A stretch of DNA of 6,210 nucleotides, from assembly GCA_934668605.1 (NCBI GenBank), contig CAKUNY010000123.1:1-6210 (forward strand). The letters are read 5' to 3'. The notes below the pieces were generated by a model, which saw only the letters and a list, made by a program, of their open reading frames with translations, was not told where the DNA came from and made no database searches. Positions 5,001 to 6,210 of the stretch are shown in pieces. The position numbers were made by a program, and so were the translations under genes. The DNA comes from an uncultured Oscillospiraceae bacterium. Lineage in GTDB: Bacteria; Bacillota; Clostridia; Oscillospirales; Oscillospiraceae. Each line of letters begins with the position of its first letter. Position 1 is the first letter of the stretch.

Positions 5001-6210
5001 CAGTACTGCCGCTTACATCAAGGCTTGTTAGCCTGTTTTCATCGCAATATATTTCTTCAAGAGATGTACAGCCGCTTATATTGAGAGTTTCGAGCTGATT
5101 GTCGTTGCAGCTAAGCTTTGTAAGGGCAGTACTGCCGCTTACATCAAGACTTGTGAGCTGATTTATGTAGCAGTCCAAGTATATAAGAGCAGTGCTTACA
5201 TTAAGGCTTGTGAGCTGATTTTTGGAGCAGCTCAGATTTGTAAGAGCAGTATTTTTGCTTACGTCAAGCTTTTTGATCTGATTACTGTAGCAGATAAGTT
5301 TTGTAAGAGCAGTATTTTTGCTTACGTCAAGGCTTGTGAGTTCATTGCCGTTGCATTCCAGCTGTGTGAGTTCTGTAAAATACTCAATGCCCTTCAGATC
5401 AGCAATTCCTTTATTGCTGACATCAATTTTGGTCACTGCGTTTATTTCGTCCTTTGACAATTTACCGCTGTTGTCTGTATCAAGTGTTTTTACATAGGTT
5501 CTGAAAGTACTGTCGGGGAAGTTGGCAGTGTTTATCTCCACATCAACGAAATTGTCATAGGAATCAAGGTACAGGGTGACATTCATTGTTCTGCTGTTTC
5601 CGCTGCTGTCGTTTCCGCAGTTGTAGGTATAGGTCACGAGCTTGGACGTGAAGTTTTTCAGAGCCTTTGCGGTATCGTCATATTCCGCACCTGTCCAGTT
5701 GCTTGCCCTTGTGGGGTCAAAGCTTCCGGGGAGCTCGCTCAGATAATACATACCCTGTACATCGCCTATGGAATAGGTCTGGTTGTCACGGATAAAGTAT
5801 GATACGGTGCTTTTTGCATCAAGGCTTGTAAGGTGATTGTTGGCGCAGTTCAGCATTGTAAGAGCGGTATTATTGCTCAGATCAAGGCTTGTAAGCTCGT
5901 TGTCATTGCAGTGCAATTGTTTAAGTTTAATATTATTGCTTATATCAAGCTTTGAAAGCTGATTTTTGGAGCAGGTCAGAGATATAAGAGAGGTATTATT
6001 GCTTACATCAAGGCTTGAAAGCTGATTGTCGTTGCATCTCAGAGTTGAAAGAGCGGTATTACTGCGCACATCAAGCTCTGAGAGCTGATTGTTGTCGCAG
6101 AATAATGATGCAAGAGCCTTATTATTGCTTACGTTAAGCTTTATAAGCTGATTTTGGTAGCATTGCAGAGTTGTAAGAGAGGTATTATTGCTTACATCAA
6201 GCTCTGTGAG
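2062..6210 (-). CDS. Giant modular surface protein: cysteine-ladder LRR arrays, EF-hand-like caps and C-terminal DUF4214 repeats (5' end outside window)
   Basis: The frame is open from the right edge (LTELDVSNNTSLTTLQC) to TAA at 2062, giving 1382 visible residues. A GTG at 6069 lies inside a repeat (SELDVRSNT) and is not a start. The protein is built of about 300-residue units: an array of about 8 LRRs of 21 residues, with pattern L..L.C..N.LTSLDVS, then a beta-type module (NQTY.I ... LP..FD ... NW.GAEY ... VTY.YDCGN ... VTL), then a cap (IN..NFPD..FR.YV ... LSKDEI..VTKIDV ... LKGIEYFT) that starts the next array. Caps begin at 5535, 4629 and 3714. The Cys in each LRR resembles the cysteine ladder of Listeria InlJ. 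Two caps keep EF-hand-like loops (DTDNSGKLSKDE and DTNGNRYLSKDE). After the last beta-module comes the linker LKPADPDQPETDP. Four DUF4214-type helical units follow, starting near 2787, 2619, 2410 and 2235, with motifs such as LLGRPSDEKGKAEW and LLDREADEAGKAEW. No LPXTG, SLH or dockerin is seen. It is probably an exported adhesion or carbohydrate/protein-binding protein; ligand and anchoring are unknown. Confidence 0.9.
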   Translation of the reverse strand, partial: LTELDVSNNTSLTTLQCYQNQLIKLNVSNNKALASLFCDNNQLSELDVRSNTALSTLRCNDNQLSSLDVSNNTSLISLTCSKNQLSKLDISNNIKLKQLHCNDNELTSLDLSNNTALTMLNCANNHLTSLDAKSTVSYFIRDNQTYSIGDVQGMYYLSELPGSFDPTRASNWTGAEYDDTAKALKNFTSKLVTYTYNCGNDSSGNSRTMNVTLYLDSYDNFVDVEINTANFPDSTFRTYVKTLDTDNSGKLSKDEINAVTKIDVSNKGIADLKGIEYFTELTQLECNGNELTSLDVSKNTALTKLICYSNQIKKLDVSKNTALTNLSCSKNQLTSLNVSTALIYLDCYINQLTSLDVSGSTALTKLSCNDNQLETLNISGCTSLEEIYCDENRLTSLDVSGSTALITLRCRDNKLTSLYVSGCTALNALWCDNNQLTSLDLTSCTGLKGFSLYNQTYYIESNGGSFALDDLPGSFDPARASNWAGAEYVSDSNMLYNFRTGTVTYTYDCGNGRTMDVTLADSNFEVPINETNFPDPNFRQYVKELANGSDVLSRSVMDSVDQIDVSYKDISSLKGIEYFAALKTLKCYNNNLTSLDVSSNTKLVELYCGSNQIESLKLNKEIQNLSCNFNKLTSLDLSDCTGLISLDCESNQLTSLDLTGCTDLEKLNCYHNQLTSLDVSGLKYLNNLDCSYNQLTSLSVRNLNMLTALNCSYNQLTGLDVYGCTQLTTLKCFDNQLTSLDVYNCTALKTFSASNQTYPIAEVIDTYPLTNLPEGFEAQYAADWSGAEYDEAANALKNFTANSVTYNYDCGNNYKMNVTLSIGAFRSADDVAINEKNFPDPIFRKYVSDTFDTNGNRYLSKDEIAAVTKIEVYNKDIYDLTGVEYFTDIELLNCANDKVTRLDVSRNTKLKELALPNNQLTSLDISKNTELIKLNCYNNKLTALDLSNNTKLEELYCGSNRLTELDVSKNTELIRLDCYTNKLTALDVSNNAKLKTLNFDNNQIAELDVSKNTALTWLECSENLLASLNLSQNTALTILGCNDNRLTSLDLSNNTALTSTYLAGNSFDIGEVTKTYDLANLPAGFDSSKASNWQGAVCENGVLTGFTANTITYTYDCGNGISETFTLTATLKPADPDQPETDPIADFAERLYTTLLGRPSDEKGKAEWIADLKNGRPAADVASGFVLSEELANQNLSNSEFIDRMYRTLLDREADEAGKAEWVSTLDSGCSYGYILNSFAGSQEFNNLCGSYGITAGTYESTEPRDQNSDLTAFVSRMYTKALDRAYDVKGLNDWTNDYLTGAATAEKIAYGFIFSPEFVNKELPDENYVDVLYRTFFDREADAEGRADWLNEMADGASREDVLNGFLGSQEFANLKAGFNV
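2818..6210 (-). repeat. Nested tandem repeats: about 0.9-kb modules made of 63-bp LRR units
   Basis: Cap starts at 5535, 4629 and 3714 give module lengths of 906 and 915 bases (302 and 305 codons); the last module runs to about 2787. The beta-modules occupy about 5784-5572, 4851-4654, 3948-3751 and 3021-2818. Inside each module, 63-bp units repeat, seen on the plus strand as 'catcaaggcttgtgagctg' variants. One module 2 unit (ALTNLSC...LNVST) and one module 3 unit (KLVELYC...LKLNK) are 19 residues rather than 21. The modules are similar but not identical, pointing to old duplications with later exchange. Confidence 0.85.

Noticed and set aside
6067..6069. GTG as the start codon of the large minus-strand gene
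   Set aside because: The frame is open upstream to the window edge and continues perfect LRR repeats (for example NNQLSELDVRSNT), so this codon is internal.
2818..6210. CRISPR-like array because of regular repeats
   Set aside because: The repeats are coding, continuous and degenerate with codon periodicity, with no unique spacers.

Overview
The window looks like accessory, cell-surface gene territory from a Gram-positive gut or rumen Clostridia, most likely Ruminococcus or a close relative (Oscillospiraceae). This is inferred from protein style. There is a secreted leucine-rich-repeat (LRR) protein opening with a GTCG..AAWTL.SDGTLSISG.G.M.DY motif, a clostridial-type transglutaminase-like protein, InlJ-like cysteine-ladder LRRs, EF-hand-like caps and C-terminal DUF4214 repeats. 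Base composition is moderate, and the promoters are close to the SigA consensus. No mobile-element gene, RNA gene or CRISPR array was seen.

Layout, left to right. (1) Bases 1-62 are the last 19 codons of a plus-strand DUF4214 protein, followed by an intrinsic terminator (78-119). (2) An extended -10 consensus promoter (179-208) drives a plus-strand secreted BspA-type LRR protein (262-1092). Only the part up to about base 1005 looks genuine. (3) On the minus strand, 1910-888 encodes a transglutaminase-like protein that keeps the catalytic Cys but loses the His and Asp region. Its genuine part ends near base 1015, where the LRR gene also ends. It lacks a signal peptide and a ribosome binding site, and it starts just below a second consensus promoter (1973-1944, minus). 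(4) A strong terminator (2042-2002, minus) separates that promoter from a very large minus-strand gene (stop at 2062, open past base 6210). This encodes at least 1382 residues: four copies of an LRR array plus beta-module unit, joined by EF-hand-like caps, then a Pro/Asp linker and four DUF4214-type helical units.

The left edge and the 1940-2123 region are two diverged copies of one module (DUF4214 gene end, terminator, promoter) in inverted orientation, with both promoters pointing inward. Between them, two unrelated 3'-truncated surface-protein genes meet tail to tail at a short perfect inverted repeat. I read the middle as a rearrangement scar between paralogous surface-protein loci, or a chimeric assembly join. 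I do not read it as a dedicated new system. The most distinctive intact item is the large repeat protein.

All proteins here appear to be made for export or display at the cell surface. No enzyme of known substrate, transporter or regulator is present, so the sequence does not show a shared pathway.
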